Assembly: GCA_039024315.1 (NCBI GenBank)
Contig: JBCCQN010000023.1
Location: 1-57,080 of the forward strand
Direction: 5' to 3'
DNA from: JBCAWW01 sp039024315
GTDB lineage: Bacteria > Bacteroidota > Bacteroidia > J057
Length of the DNA stretch: 57,080 nt
The notes beneath the pieces are model-generated. The model was not told the DNA's origin and made no database searches. It saw nothing but the letters and a program-made list of their open reading frames with translations. Positions within the stretch are counted from its first letter, which is position 1. The number at the start of each line of letters is the position of its first letter. Made by a program: the position numbers and the translations under genes. Of this stretch, positions 27,205 to 37,282 are shown piece by piece.

Positions 27205-27492
27205 GTGAGGCTGCTTCACAGAACGCTTATCTCTGAAAAGTTTCTTCGCCTGCGCTCAGAATGACAAATTGATTTTTTATGGCTTTGGTTTAATTCTCAC
27301 AAGATGTCACCTTGGAGCGAAGTGGAAAGGCCTATGTAGTCTCTTGTCTGCTTCGCCGAACGCTTATCCAATTTTTGAATTATTGAATGTTTGATTTATT
27401 GAATTCAAGCACTCACGAAATCAAACATTCACCAATTCGACTGAGCGTTCTGCGCAGCAGTAAAAAAAATAAAAACCACTCACTAGCTGGCG
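27205..27492. repeat. Intergenic region with a symmetric MITE-like element
   Basis: A first degenerate motif, CTGCTTCACAGAACGCT, lies at 27211-27227. A symmetric element then spans 27348-27460. Its ends are CTGCTTCGCCGAACGCT and, inverted, the canonical 17-mer (14 of 17 positions alike). Inside are 21-bp arms (27377-27397 and 27418-27438) with two mismatches around a 20-nt loop. No open frame of note is present. The region separates the glucanase gene from the convergent DinB gene. Confidence 0.72.
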
Positions 27493-27999
27493 CTACAAAT
27501 CATGATCGGCATAGTAGCCGGTATCCACGTCCTTGTGGGCTTTGGTAAAGTAGGTGATCTGGCCCGTGTGATAAGAAAAATGCTCGATCACATGCACGAG
27601 TATGCCGATGCCGTTTTCTTGAAATCCTTGTACTTCATAGTCCCGAATGAGGTCCTCTGGCCCTAAAGAGGCAAGCGTTTGAAGAATTTCTTGCTCCAGC
27701 TGATCGAGTTGGGCAAGGAGATCTTTTGTAGGCCAAGGTCCTCGTTCCGAGAACTCTAGGTCGCGCTCACGAGTGTCTGGTGTTCGGCTCAGGCCGGAGA
27801 CCAACCACTGCCTTACATTGCCACAAAGGTGCAGGACCAAATTCCCCACGCTATTGCTGTTTTCATTGGGGCGATACCAGATGTCGGCTTCAGTCAAAAT
27901 ATGTAAGCACTGCCTGATGCGAGGAATAGACTCGTCCACTAAGCGCCTTTTTACTTCGCGGCTCAGGCTGGAAAAAAATATCAAATTGCTGGGTAACAT
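27493..27999 (-). CDS. DinB/DUF1572 family protein
   Basis: The 168-residue protein shows the DinB four-helix pattern: IPRIRQCLHILTEADIWYRPNENSNSVGN, then LVLHLCGNVRQWLVSGL with the first metal-binding His, and HVIEHFSYHTGQITYFTK with the other two. Members bind a metal and include thiol-S-transferases such as those for bacillithiol; the specific reaction here is unknown. It stands alone, convergent with the PUL and divergent from the PorP/SprF gene. Confidence 0.88.
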   Translation of the reverse strand: MLPSNLIFFSSLSREVKRRLVDESIPRIRQCLHILTEADIWYRPNENSNSVGNLVLHLCGNVRQWLVSGLSRTPDTRERDLEFSERGPWPTKDLLAQLDQLEQEILQTLASLGPEDLIRDYEVQGFQENGIGILVHVIEHFSYHTGQITYFTKAHKDVDTGYYADHDL

Positions 28000-28131
28000 T
28001 CTTCTTCCTTAGGGGATTTTTTTCTACTTTTCGGAAGATACAAGATTTGCTTTCCCATTTGTCTAAACCGCAAGCTTTTTTCAAAAGAGCTAGCGGCGAG
28101 CTACTTCTATACACTATTTACAGTATTGCTT

Positions 28132-29307
28132 ATGCGCCTTTTTACTTGTTCTTATTACTGTCTTTTTATTTTGATCCTGAGCTTGGGAAGCGGTCAAACG
28201 GCTAAAGCACAAGACCCTCAACTTTCGCAGTACTATCATTATCGAGTGGTTTACAATCCGGCGATGACCAACTATGAAGGAGGGATGCAGGGCCAAGTTT
28301 TTCACCGTAATCAGTGGATGCGTACTGGCTGGCAAAACGGTGATTATAGCCGGTTTAGCACCCAAGGAGCTAGTTTTAGCACCGAAACACCCTGCCGAGT
28401 TTGGAACTTTGGACTTCTCTATTTAGAAAACACCGAAGGAGTAGGAGATATGCGCTGGCAGCATATTGGTTTGGCTTCGGCTTATCGCTCCCCAGAGCTC
28501 AATCCTTCTGGTAAATTCAAGCATCAATTTTCGATTGGGTTCAAAATGAGTTACAATTTGTACTCCCTGACTCGTAGCGACGATTTTTTGTTTTCGGACC
28601 AATTTGACAATTTTTCGATTACTAATCCTCTTTCAGGCTTTTGGGCGGGTCGCAATCCATTGCTGCCTAGTTCCTTTATCGATGTGGATTTAGGAGCCGT
28701 TTGGGTGAGCAAGCGTATCAATGGCAACCGCATCAGATTAGGCGCCGCAGTGCAGCATTTTGCCATTCCTGATCGCTCCGTGATTGGGGTTACTGATTTG
28801 ATTGGGGCCAAGCCGGTTTTTCATGTTTCATACCTCTGGGACGAAACCCCAGAAAAGATGGGCTTTGATCAAGTAAACTACATGATGAAATGGGAAGCCC
28901 AAAACTGGCCGGCCAACTTTCGTTTGATCCCTCCCTTCAATGTCAATCGCGATCCCGTACCTGTGTATCACAATTTCCAAGCAGGGATGATTGGCACCTT
29001 TCGAGGACCTACACGCATGCATTTAGGAGCCTTTATGCAAGGGAGTTGGGGGACGCCTGATCAAATTACTGAAGTGGACAATATTTTTTCGGCTACGGGT
29101 CTGGTCGGCATAGATCAACCTTTAGGAGATTTTAATATGCGTATTGGGCTCAGCTACGACCTAAACTTTATGCACACTGATGTTTACGGCTCCGCCGAAC
29201 TCTCAGTCAAGTTTATCCGCACCAATTTCTCTTTTAATCCATACTGTAAGTGCGGGCAATATTCGACTGGACGTAAAAAACGTCTTATGACCTATGACCC
29301 ATTTTAG
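28132..29307 (+). CDS. PorP/SprF family type IX secretion system membrane protein
   Basis: The ATG at 28132 is used; an in-frame TTG two codons upstream is unlikely. A signal peptide ends at SGQTAKAQ and is followed directly by DPQLSQYYHYRVVYNPAMTN, the defining start of PorP/SprF. The rest is a barrel-like sequence of about 390 residues that ends NPYCKCGQ. SprF-type proteins help move or hold specific T9SS cargo at the cell surface, and they are usually encoded next to that cargo. Here the neighbour 58 bp downstream is a giant PKD protein with a T9SS sorting domain, which fits this pairing. Confidence 0.93.
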   Translation: MRLFTCSYYCLFILILSLGSGQTAKAQDPQLSQYYHYRVVYNPAMTNYEGGMQGQVFHRNQWMRTGWQNGDYSRFSTQGASFSTETPCRVWNFGLLYLENTEGVGDMRWQHIGLASAYRSPELNPSGKFKHQFSIGFKMSYNLYSLTRSDDFLFSDQFDNFSITNPLSGFWAGRNPLLPSSFIDVDLGAVWVSKRINGNRIRLGAAVQHFAIPDRSVIGVTDLIGAKPVFHVSYLWDETPEKMGFDQVNYMMKWEAQNWPANFRLIPPFNVNRDPVPVYHNFQAGMIGTFRGPTRMHLGAFMQGSWGTPDQITEVDNIFSATGLVGIDQPLGDFNMRIGLSYDLNFMHTDVYGSAELSVKFIRTNFSFNPYCKCGQYSTGRKKRLMTYDPF

Positions 29308-29365
29308 AGCGTCCAACTGATTGCTTTCCCTTTTTCTCCTTCTGTATCAACTCAATCCTATAGCT

Positions 29366-32300
29366 TTGAAATATTCCTTAGCGCTCTTTTGCTTTTTCGC
29401 CTTGGCGAACGCTTCTCTCTGGGCACAGACCTGCGATTTTACCTTCACGCCCAATCAGCCTGTGTGCCCTGGCACCAACATCCAGTTTAACGCTACCCAT
29501 ACCCTAGACCCTACTGCAGTTTTGACTTGGGATTTTGGGGACGGTAGTAATGCTACGGGTCCCAATGTAACACATGCTTATGGCCCCAATACTGCGGCTC
29601 AGACTTATGTGGTGAGTCTGACGGTTACAGACTCGACAGACACCTGTATGGTTGCCTACAATGTCAATGTCTTATTTGCCCCCGATATCATCCTCTTCAA
29701 TGGGCAGACCAATCTTTGTTTTAGCAATCTGGGTTGCGGCGATAGCCTCAGTGTACCTTACACCTTAGCCTCACCTACGGGCAATATCAATACCATGGGG
29801 CCCTTTACTTGGAACTTTAATGATGGTAGCCCTCCAGTAACCACTACCTTGCCTACTCTCACCCATACTTTTCTCAATTATGGCTCTCATCAATTGACAG
29901 TCACGGCCCAAGGCTCGACCTGTCCCAGTGTGGTAGAACCCATTTTATTTCAGGTCTTACCAGATCGACCCAATATTGATACTTTGGGGAGTTTCTTTTG
30001 CGAAGGAGATCTGGTCAATATCCCGATTACGCATAACCAATGTCCAGACAATGGAGAGTTTTATTTGATCTTTTGGGATTTTCAAAATGATCCTACTTTG
30101 GTTGATACTTTCTATACCCCTGGCCTCCAGTCCTTTGTGTATACGCTGACCGATGCAGAGGCTTGTGCCGCCACGCAGACGACCTTTACCCGTGAGATTC
30201 GTGTCTATGCCGTCAATGATTGCTTTGAGTGGAACGATCCGCAAAATACCAGCTGGAAGGCCACTGCAATTAACCTATTACTTGCTCCCCACCCTCAGTT
30301 TGATTTTTGCCCAGGCCCGTGTTCGATATTTGGTTGTCCCCTGGGTGCGGGAGGGCCTTTATGTTGGCCAGATGATTCACTGGTCTGTTTTTCCAATCAG
30401 TCCTGCCCAGATTTCTTTTTTAGTCCTCTGAGCTATCAATGGGACTTTGGCGATCCTACTTCTGGCGCAAATAATGCCAGTACTCTGACTTCCCCTTCGC
30501 ATGTATTTACGGGACCTGGTATCTACAATGTGAGTTTGACAGCCACCAATACAGATTGTGGTAGTCGTACGATCACAGTACCAGTAGAGTTGATTGAGCG
30601 GCCGCAGGCGCAGTTTGACGTTTTTCCGGATTCGGGTTGTGCGCCGCTCGCCGTAACGATCATCAATAACTCCACCCCAGTGGGACAGTTGCAATATAAT
30701 TGGATCATCCAGCCCCCGGGTAGTGGCTATCAATATGTCAATGGTACTGATTCGACCAGCGAAACGCCGGAGATCATCTTTAATCAGCCAGGAGTTTGTA
30801 TTATCGAGCTTGAAGTGAGTAATGCTTGTGGTAGCTCTAGCTTTATCGATACGGTCAATGTCTTTGATCGCCCGCAAGCAAGTATCGACCTGATTCCAGA
30901 TACTTGTAGCTACTTTGGCTGGAATCCTAGTGTGAATCTCATCCTCAACGGTTTGCCTTTGGACAGTGTCGCTTGGGACTTTGGTCCTAATGCCAATCCG
31001 CCTGCTTCTAATCAGCTCAATCCAGGTACCGTCTTTTTTACCCCTAATGCTAGCAATACTCAGACGATTTACTTTTATGCCGAAAACTTTTGTGGGCCTT
31101 TTACCGATAGCTTGACCTTCAATCACTTTGATCGTATCAATCTCTCTGGCGGACAAGATACTACCCTTTGTTTGGGTGATACGGCTTATTGCCTAATTCC
31201 CAATATTGGGGGAGGTTTTTGGACCTTTAATGGCATGGCGGATTCGGCCTTTTGTTTTGATCCTATCCTACCCGACACTTTTGAGGTCTATTACCAGATA
31301 GATTCTTTTGCCTGTACCTTCTTTGATACCGTGCGGATCATCGTCAGTGATCCTCCCATCGTAGATGCTGGGCCTGACCAGAGTGTTTGTCCTGACGATA
31401 CCCTCTTCCTAAGTCCTGCTACTGGTGGTGGGGTATGGAGTGGTCCTTGGTTGGTAGGTGATAGCCTGATTGTTGCAGATTCGGCGGGAGTATATACCCT
31501 TTATTATTGCTTTAGCGATACGAGTTCCAACTGCGGCAACTGTGATTCATTGGAGTTGACGGTCTTTCCCCGCCATATGGTAGAGGCCGGACCTGATCAG
31601 ACCTTCTGTCTTGCCAATGTCGATGAAGCCTTACCTACTCCCATTCCTACAGGCGGAACATGGTCTGGTGCGGGAGTTACCAACCCTACTCTGGGCCTTT
31701 TTAATCCCTCACTAGTGGGACTGGGGACCCATACGGTTTACTATACTGACACTAACGCCAATGGCTGTGTGGGGCGAGATTCTCTCTTGGTCAATGTAAT
31801 TCCAATCACCCCAGCGGATGCGGGAGAGGATACTATGCTTTGCCGTAATGGAGCCTTGTTTCCGCTGAGCGGAACGGGAGATTGGAGTAGTACTGCTCCT
31901 GGTTTTATCGCGCCGTCCGCTTTCGATCCTACAGTTGCCAGTGGTAGTTTTGCCTTGATTTATACCCTCTTTGCCGGAACGAGTTGTGAGGATAGCGATA
32001 CCTTGCAAATCACTGTAGTGGATACCGCTCTCGTTGAGGCAGGGCCCAATTTGGATGTCTGTATCGATACTAGCTCCTTCAACTTGACTGGTGCAATTCC
32101 CCCTGCTGGTATTTGGTCGGGCAATGGAATTATCGATCCGGTTACAGGTTTGTTTGATCCTTCTTTAGTGCCGGTCAATCAGGCGGTGAGTATCAGCTAT
32201 ACCTTCACTGATCCCACTACCGATTGCCAAAGTGTTGATATTAGGACGATCACAGTTAGGCCTCTACCTGCGGTGAACGCTGGGTCAGATACTTTGTATT

Positions 32301-35300
32301 GTTTGGTTCCGGCCCCACAATTGCTCCCTACTGCTTCCCCCGCCAATGGCTTTTGGAGTGGTCCGGGTCTGCTCAACGCCAATACAGGGCTCATCGACCC
32401 CTTGGCCATAGGGATAAACGTGGTCAATTTTGTTTATACCTTTCAAGATGGCTTCAACTGTACCAATACGGATACGGTACAGGTTACGATTGCCAGTCCC
32501 GATAGCGCTAGCGTTGGCTTCAACGATACCAGTATCTGTGTCAATGATTTGACTTTTGCTTTGAGCAGTTTCACTCCCGCGGGAGGCGACTGGTTTGGCG
32601 CTGGCTTTGTCGCGCCCAATAGCTATGATCCGGCCCAAGCAGGGGTTGGGGTAGACACCTTAGTTTATTGTGTGGGGAGCAATACGTGCCGGACTTGCGA
32701 TACTACTTTGATCAACGTGCAAGCCATACCGGTGGTCAATGCCGGAAATTACGTCAATGTCTGTCAGTTCAGTGATTCGGTACTCCTCAACCAAGGGACG
32801 CCTGCTGCTGGTGTCTGGACAGGGCCACAGGTAGTACAAGTCGGGCCTGATTTTTACTTCCTACCCCTAGTAACGGGCATTAGCAATCTGACTTACACTT
32901 ATACAGATCCTCTTACGGATTGTAGCAATAGTGCCAGTACTACTATCGAAGTAGATACTTTACCCCTAGTGCTTATCGCAGGCGATAGCACTTACTGTCT
33001 AACGCCCTTGGATCAAGCCCTACCTGCGGTCAATTTGGGCCCCGGTCAGTGGTCTGGCCCTGGCCTCATCAATGCTACTAGCGGAATCTTTAATCCCAGC
33101 ACTACGGGTACAGGTAGCTTTCCTTTTATTTACGAATTTATCGACGGTAATGGCTGTAGCGATAGAGATACTGTGATAATCACGGTGATTGAACCTGATT
33201 CGGTCTCCGCTGGGCTCAATGATACGGTATGTATCAATGAAGGGGCCTTTCCTCTCGCTGGCTTTTTTCCGGCTCCACCTAACGGTAATTGGACTGGCGA
33301 TGGTATTACAGATCCTATTAACGGGATTTTTGATCCGGCTCAAGCAGGAGCCGGTTTGGATACGCTAATTTATTGCGTAGGAGCAGGTTCCTGCTTGGTC
33401 TGTGATACGACTACGATTTTGGTAGAGCCTATACCCGCGGTAACTGCTTTACCAGATAGTATGTGTATCTCCGATCCTGCTATTAGTCTGGATGACAATG
33501 GCTTAGCCTTTGGTCAAGTGGCATCTGGCGTTTGGACTGGCCCGTTTGTCAACCAAGTGGGGGCCAATAGTTATACTTTTGGTCCTGCACCGGTAGGTAC
33601 TTATACGCTCATCTTTAGCTATATCGATAGTATCAACACTCAAGGCTGTATCAATGCGGATACTACATTTGTTAGGGTGGATTCATTGCCGGTAGCGAGT
33701 ATTGCGCCTCTGGCGAACGCCTGTGTCGGGGATAATATCAACTTTACTAACCTATCTATTGATGCGACTAGCTACCTTTGGGACTTTGGGGTTACGCCCA
33801 TACAGACTTCAAATCAGTTCGAGCCTAACTTCACTTATTCTGATCCAGGGACCTTTACGGTTACGTTGATTGCAATATCAGCAGTAGGATGTGCTGATAC
33901 TACCAGTCAAACGATTTTTATCTCTGAGCCTCCCTTGCCGCAGTTCAATAGTAATGTGGATACGGCTTGTGCTATGCCGACCCCTATTATGGGCTTAATT
34001 GGTGTAGGGGCAGATTTTACTGATCTCAGTAATCCCGCTGGCGGGACTTATTTCTGGGATTTTGGTGGAGGTATCGATATTGCAGGAAATACAAGTAGTA
34101 CCGACCCGAATGTCCCTACTATCTACTTTGCTCAGGGCACAGACGATACTACTTATACCGTCAGCTTGACCATCAGCAATTATTGTGATACCGTCACTTT
34201 CAACCGTACTATTACGGTCCAACCCCTCCCACAAGTGCTTTTTGGTCCAAACCAAAGTACGGGTTGCTCCCCTTTTTGTGTGGACTTCAATAATGCAAGT
34301 TTGGGCAATGCGACCACTTTTGCTTGGTATGCCGATGGCGTATTGTTTTCTAATGATAGCATCCCGCCTCAGCAATGCTATTTTTACCAAGGCATAGGGG
34401 ATACGACTTACACCATCAGATTGATCGCACAAAATGCTTGTGGGGCTGATACCGCGGAGCATATCATTACGGTGCTTCCCAATGATGTGGATGCCTTTTT
34501 CAACATCGATCAGACTCAAGGCTGTGCTCCCTTTACGGTAACGGTTACCAACCTTTCCGGTGCTCCCTTTTCTGCGTTTACTTTTGGCGACAATAGTGGT
34601 TCGCCTATCTCTCAAGATACAGTTAGCCATACCTATTTTCAGCCCGGTACTTATTGGTTAGAGCACTACGCCAATAACAATTGTAGTGCAGATACAGATA
34701 GTGTAATGATCACCGTCTTTGCGTTCCCCGATGTAGGGGTAAACCCAACAGACACCAGCCTCTGTATTGATGCCCTAGCGACCTGGGCTGATACGACTAG
34801 TCCTGCCAATAAAGCCGCTTATCAGTGGAGCATGGGCAATGGGGATACGCTTTCGATGATCAGCCCGACTTATGCTTATGATAGTGCGGGCACCTATGAG
34901 GTGATCTTGGCGGTCAGTTCTACGATTACGGGCTGCACGGCTAGGGATACAGCCAGCGTAACGGTGACCCCTGATCCTCCGGCTATTTTTACCGCTTCGG
35001 TGATGAGTGGTTGTGCGCCATTGAGTATAGCGTTCGCCAACGGCTCTCCCACAGGACTGACTTTCAATTGGGACTTTGGGGACGGTAACTTTTCCAATGT
35101 CGCCAACCCTACGCACGTCTATACCCAGGCAGGTACTTATACGGTTACTTTGACGAGCTTTGATAATCTCGCCTGCGATGGCGACAGCAGCATCACGCTA
35201 GTAGTACATCCGCAACCGACCAGTGCATTTACTTATGTCTTGGATGATAGTTGCGGTGCTCCGGCAACGGCTAGTTTTACCAATCTCTCTAGTGGGTCCC

Positions 35301-37282
35301 CCATTGCTTATCATTGGGACTTTGATACTGGCAATGCGGCTGATACGAGCAATCTCACTACTCCGAGCTTTAGCTATAATCAACCGGGTATCTATAATGT
35401 GAGTTTGATCAGTCAAACCGCTTTTGGCTGTCAGGACACTGCTTTTGATGTCTTGACGGTCTATCCTCAGCCTATTGCTCAAATTGGTGTAGATAGCCTC
35501 CGCGGATGCGTCCCCTTCAATGTCAACTTTAACGATCTTTCCCAGTTTAACAATAATCGTCGTTGGTTGGTGGATGGGAATTTGATCACAGCAGCCAACT
35601 TTAGTTACACTTTCCAAGTACCAGATACGGCTTATTGGGTGGTGCTGGAGGTCGATACGGGGGGCGTCTGCTTTGATATTGATAGTATCTTGGTCGAGAC
35701 GGCGAGTAATCCGCTGAGTCTTTGGCGCTTTGATCCTGCCTTCAGTTGTGGCGCGCCGAGTTTGTTGAGCTTTCGCGATTCAAGTCAGGCGAGCTTACCA
35801 CTGACTTATGAATGGCAATTTGCAGACGGATCTGCTCCCTCAGTTTTACAAAGTCCAACCCATGTATTTGCCGCAACGGGCAATTATCCAGTTACCCAAA
35901 TTGTAACCAATAGCTTTGGCTGTCAGGACAGTTTGACGCAGATCGTACCCATTTACCCGCAGGCTCAGGCTGACTTTGAGGCCCAACCTGATCGGGGCTG
36001 CGCGCCTTTGACGGTGCAGTTTAGCAATCAATCAAGTGCTTATAGCAATGTGCAGTGGGACTTTGGTGATGGCTCTATCGGATCTACTATCGATAATCCA
36101 ACCCATATTTTTCCATTCCCCGATAGTAGCTTTGTGGTGCAAATGATCGTCGATACTGCTGGGGTCTGCGCTGACACAATGAGTGTAACCATTGAAACGG
36201 GTAGCAATCCAAAAGCAGATTTTATCATTCAGCCTTATGACTCTTGTGGGCCGACTCGGGTACAGTTTACGGATGCTTCCTTTACTACCAATCCGCCTTT
36301 GGCTTATTTCTGGGACTTTGGCAATGGCAGTAATTCTACTCAGCAAAGCCCAGAAGGCATCTATGCTCAAGCGGGTAATTATGAGGTCCAGTTGAAAGTA
36401 ACCAATGATTTTGGCTGTGAAGACAGCTTTAGTAAAAGTCTGACCATATTCCCTGCGGTGAACGCTATGTTTGATCTCAGTGAGACTTTGATTTGTGTGG
36501 GGCAAAGCATCCAGTTTAGCAATCAGTCAACGGGGGCAAACACATATCTCTGGTTGATTGGTAATCAGACGTTTAGCGAAGCTAATCCATTTGTCGCCTT
36601 CCCTGAAGAGGGGCTATACCCAGTACGGCTAATCGTAAGCTATGATGACAAATGTATCGATACGCTTGACTACCCAGTGCCGATTGAGGTGATCCCTAAT
36701 CCAGTGGCAGATTTTGTGATTCAAGATACTATTGCGATTCCGGCTATTGAGGAAGATGGTACCTTACAGTTTCTCAATCGTTCTAGTTTTGCCAATCGCT
36801 ATGAATGGAATTTTGGTGGCTTGGGGATGAGTGGGGAGATCAATCCGATATACCGTTTTCCGGTAAACGGTGGTTATACCGTTGACCTGATTGCCTACAA
36901 TGAGTTAGGCTGTAGCGATACCTTTAGTCGAGACACGAGTATCACCGGCTATGGTGATTTGATCATACCCAATGCTTTTGCCCCGCTGAGCGGAACGGCT
37001 AATCAAGACTTTACGCGCTTTTTGCCCAAGGGGCACGGGATCACTGCAATTGACTTGCGTGTTTACAACGTCTGGGGGCAAGTTGTTTGGCAAATGGATT
37101 CAAGCGCGATTGATCCGGCGACGGGCTCTCCTCGGGCAGATTTTAGAGGTTGGGATGGCATGATCAATGAAAAGCTCGCCCCAGGGGATGTGTTTTATTG
37201 GAAGCTCCACAAAATCTGCTTTGGAGAAGGTAATTGCGATGATTATGAGGAGCGTCGAGGGACGGTGACTTTGATTAGGTAG
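29366..37282 (+). CDS. Giant PKD-domain surface protein with T9SS type B (gliding motility-associated) C-terminal domain
   Basis: The frame is open from 29321 but has no ATG before the mature domains. TTG at 29366 gives an ideal signal peptide (KYSLALFCFFALANASLWAQ) and is preferred. About 2638 residues follow in three blocks. PKD domains with WDFGDG-type cores lie at about 29.5-31.0 kb. Ten or so roughly 78-residue repeats with a W(S/T)G core lie at 31.2-33.7 kb. PKD domains with the phrase GCAPLTV lie at 33.8-36.9 kb. The end, IIPNAFAPLSG, VYNVWGQVVW and RGWDG, is the type B sorting domain. It is probably a secreted adhesin or gliding filament partner of the PorP/SprF gene. Several hairpin-AACG motifs lie inside, for example 29398-29413 and 33705-33720. 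Confidence 0.92.
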   Translation: MKYSLALFCFFALANASLWAQTCDFTFTPNQPVCPGTNIQFNATHTLDPTAVLTWDFGDGSNATGPNVTHAYGPNTAAQTYVVSLTVTDSTDTCMVAYNVNVLFAPDIILFNGQTNLCFSNLGCGDSLSVPYTLASPTGNINTMGPFTWNFNDGSPPVTTTLPTLTHTFLNYGSHQLTVTAQGSTCPSVVEPILFQVLPDRPNIDTLGSFFCEGDLVNIPITHNQCPDNGEFYLIFWDFQNDPTLVDTFYTPGLQSFVYTLTDAEACAATQTTFTREIRVYAVNDCFEWNDPQNTSWKATAINLLLAPHPQFDFCPGPCSIFGCPLGAGGPLCWPDDSLVCFSNQSCPDFFFSPLSYQWDFGDPTSGANNASTLTSPSHVFTGPGIYNVSLTATNTDCGSRTITVPVELIERPQAQFDVFPDSGCAPLAVTIINNSTPVGQLQYNWIIQPPGSGYQYVNGTDSTSETPEIIFNQPGVCIIELEVSNACGSSSFIDTVNVFDRPQASIDLIPDTCSYFGWNPSVNLILNGLPLDSVAWDFGPNANPPASNQLNPGTVFFTPNASNTQTIYFYAENFCGPFTDSLTFNHFDRINLSGGQDTTLCLGDTAYCLIPNIGGGFWTFNGMADSAFCFDPILPDTFEVYYQIDSFACTFFDTVRIIVSDPPIVDAGPDQSVCPDDTLFLSPATGGGVWSGPWLVGDSLIVADSAGVYTLYYCFSDTSSNCGNCDSLELTVFPRHMVEAGPDQTFCLANVDEALPTPIPTGGTWSGAGVTNPTLGLFNPSLVGLGTHTVYYTDTNANGCVGRDSLLVNVIPITPADAGEDTMLCRNGALFPLSGTGDWSSTAPGFIAPSAFDPTVASGSFALIYTLFAGTSCEDSDTLQITVVDTALVEAGPNLDVCIDTSSFNLTGAIPPAGIWSGNGIIDPVTGLFDPSLVPVNQAVSISYTFTDPTTDCQSVDIRTITVRPLPAVNAGSDTLYCLVPAPQLLPTASPANGFWSGPGLLNANTGLIDPLAIGINVVNFVYTFQDGFNCTNTDTVQVTIASPDSASVGFNDTSICVNDLTFALSSFTPAGGDWFGAGFVAPNSYDPAQAGVGVDTLVYCVGSNTCRTCDTTLINVQAIPVVNAGNYVNVCQFSDSVLLNQGTPAAGVWTGPQVVQVGPDFYFLPLVTGISNLTYTYTDPLTDCSNSASTTIEVDTLPLVLIAGDSTYCLTPLDQALPAVNLGPGQWSGPGLINATSGIFNPSTTGTGSFPFIYEFIDGNGCSDRDTVIITVIEPDSVSAGLNDTVCINEGAFPLAGFFPAPPNGNWTGDGITDPINGIFDPAQAGAGLDTLIYCVGAGSCLVCDTTTILVEPIPAVTALPDSMCISDPAISLDDNGLAFGQVASGVWTGPFVNQVGANSYTFGPAPVGTYTLIFSYIDSINTQGCINADTTFVRVDSLPVASIAPLANACVGDNINFTNLSIDATSYLWDFGVTPIQTSNQFEPNFTYSDPGTFTVTLIAISAVGCADTTSQTIFISEPPLPQFNSNVDTACAMPTPIMGLIGVGADFTDLSNPAGGTYFWDFGGGIDIAGNTSSTDPNVPTIYFAQGTDDTTYTVSLTISNYCDTVTFNRTITVQPLPQVLFGPNQSTGCSPFCVDFNNASLGNATTFAWYADGVLFSNDSIPPQQCYFYQGIGDTTYTIRLIAQNACGADTAEHIITVLPNDVDAFFNIDQTQGCAPFTVTVTNLSGAPFSAFTFGDNSGSPISQDTVSHTYFQPGTYWLEHYANNNCSADTDSVMITVFAFPDVGVNPTDTSLCIDALATWADTTSPANKAAYQWSMGNGDTLSMISPTYAYDSAGTYEVILAVSSTITGCTARDTASVTVTPDPPAIFTASVMSGCAPLSIAFANGSPTGLTFNWDFGDGNFSNVANPTHVYTQAGTYTVTLTSFDNLACDGDSSITLVVHPQPTSAFTYVLDDSCGAPATASFTNLSSGSPIAYHWDFDTGNAADTSNLTTPSFSYNQPGIYNVSLISQTAFGCQDTAFDVLTVYPQPIAQIGVDSLRGCVPFNVNFNDLSQFNNNRRWLVDGNLITAANFSYTFQVPDTAYWVVLEVDTGGVCFDIDSILVETASNPLSLWRFDPAFSCGAPSLLSFRDSSQASLPLTYEWQFADGSAPSVLQSPTHVFAATGNYPVTQIVTNSFGCQDSLTQIVPIYPQAQADFEAQPDRGCAPLTVQFSNQSSAYSNVQWDFGDGSIGSTIDNPTHIFPFPDSSFVVQMIVDTAGVCADTMSVTIETGSNPKADFIIQPYDSCGPTRVQFTDASFTTNPPLAYFWDFGNGSNSTQQSPEGIYAQAGNYEVQLKVTNDFGCEDSFSKSLTIFPAVNAMFDLSETLICVGQSIQFSNQSTGANTYLWLIGNQTFSEANPFVAFPEEGLYPVRLIVSYDDKCIDTLDYPVPIEVIPNPVADFVIQDTIAIPAIEEDGTLQFLNRSSFANRYEWNFGGLGMSGEINPIYRFPVNGGYTVDLIAYNELGCSDTFSRDTSITGYGDLIIPNAFAPLSGTANQDFTRFLPKGHGITAIDLRVYNVWGQVVWQMDSSAIDPATGSPRADFRGWDGMINEKLAPGDVFYWKLHKICFGEGNCDDYEERRGTVTLIR

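Noticed and set aside
30377..31156. Long antisense frame of 259 codons inside the PKD gene
   Set aside because: It mirrors the repeated, stop-poor plus-strand codons; it is rich in Ile, Arg and Thr as expected for a shadow frame, and no domain is visible. The same holds for 33995-34630.
36841..36872. CCGTTT and AAACGG inverted pair in the PKD gene as a hairpin-AACG copy
   Set aside because: Here AACG is part of the stem and does not follow it, so it does not fit the motif rule.
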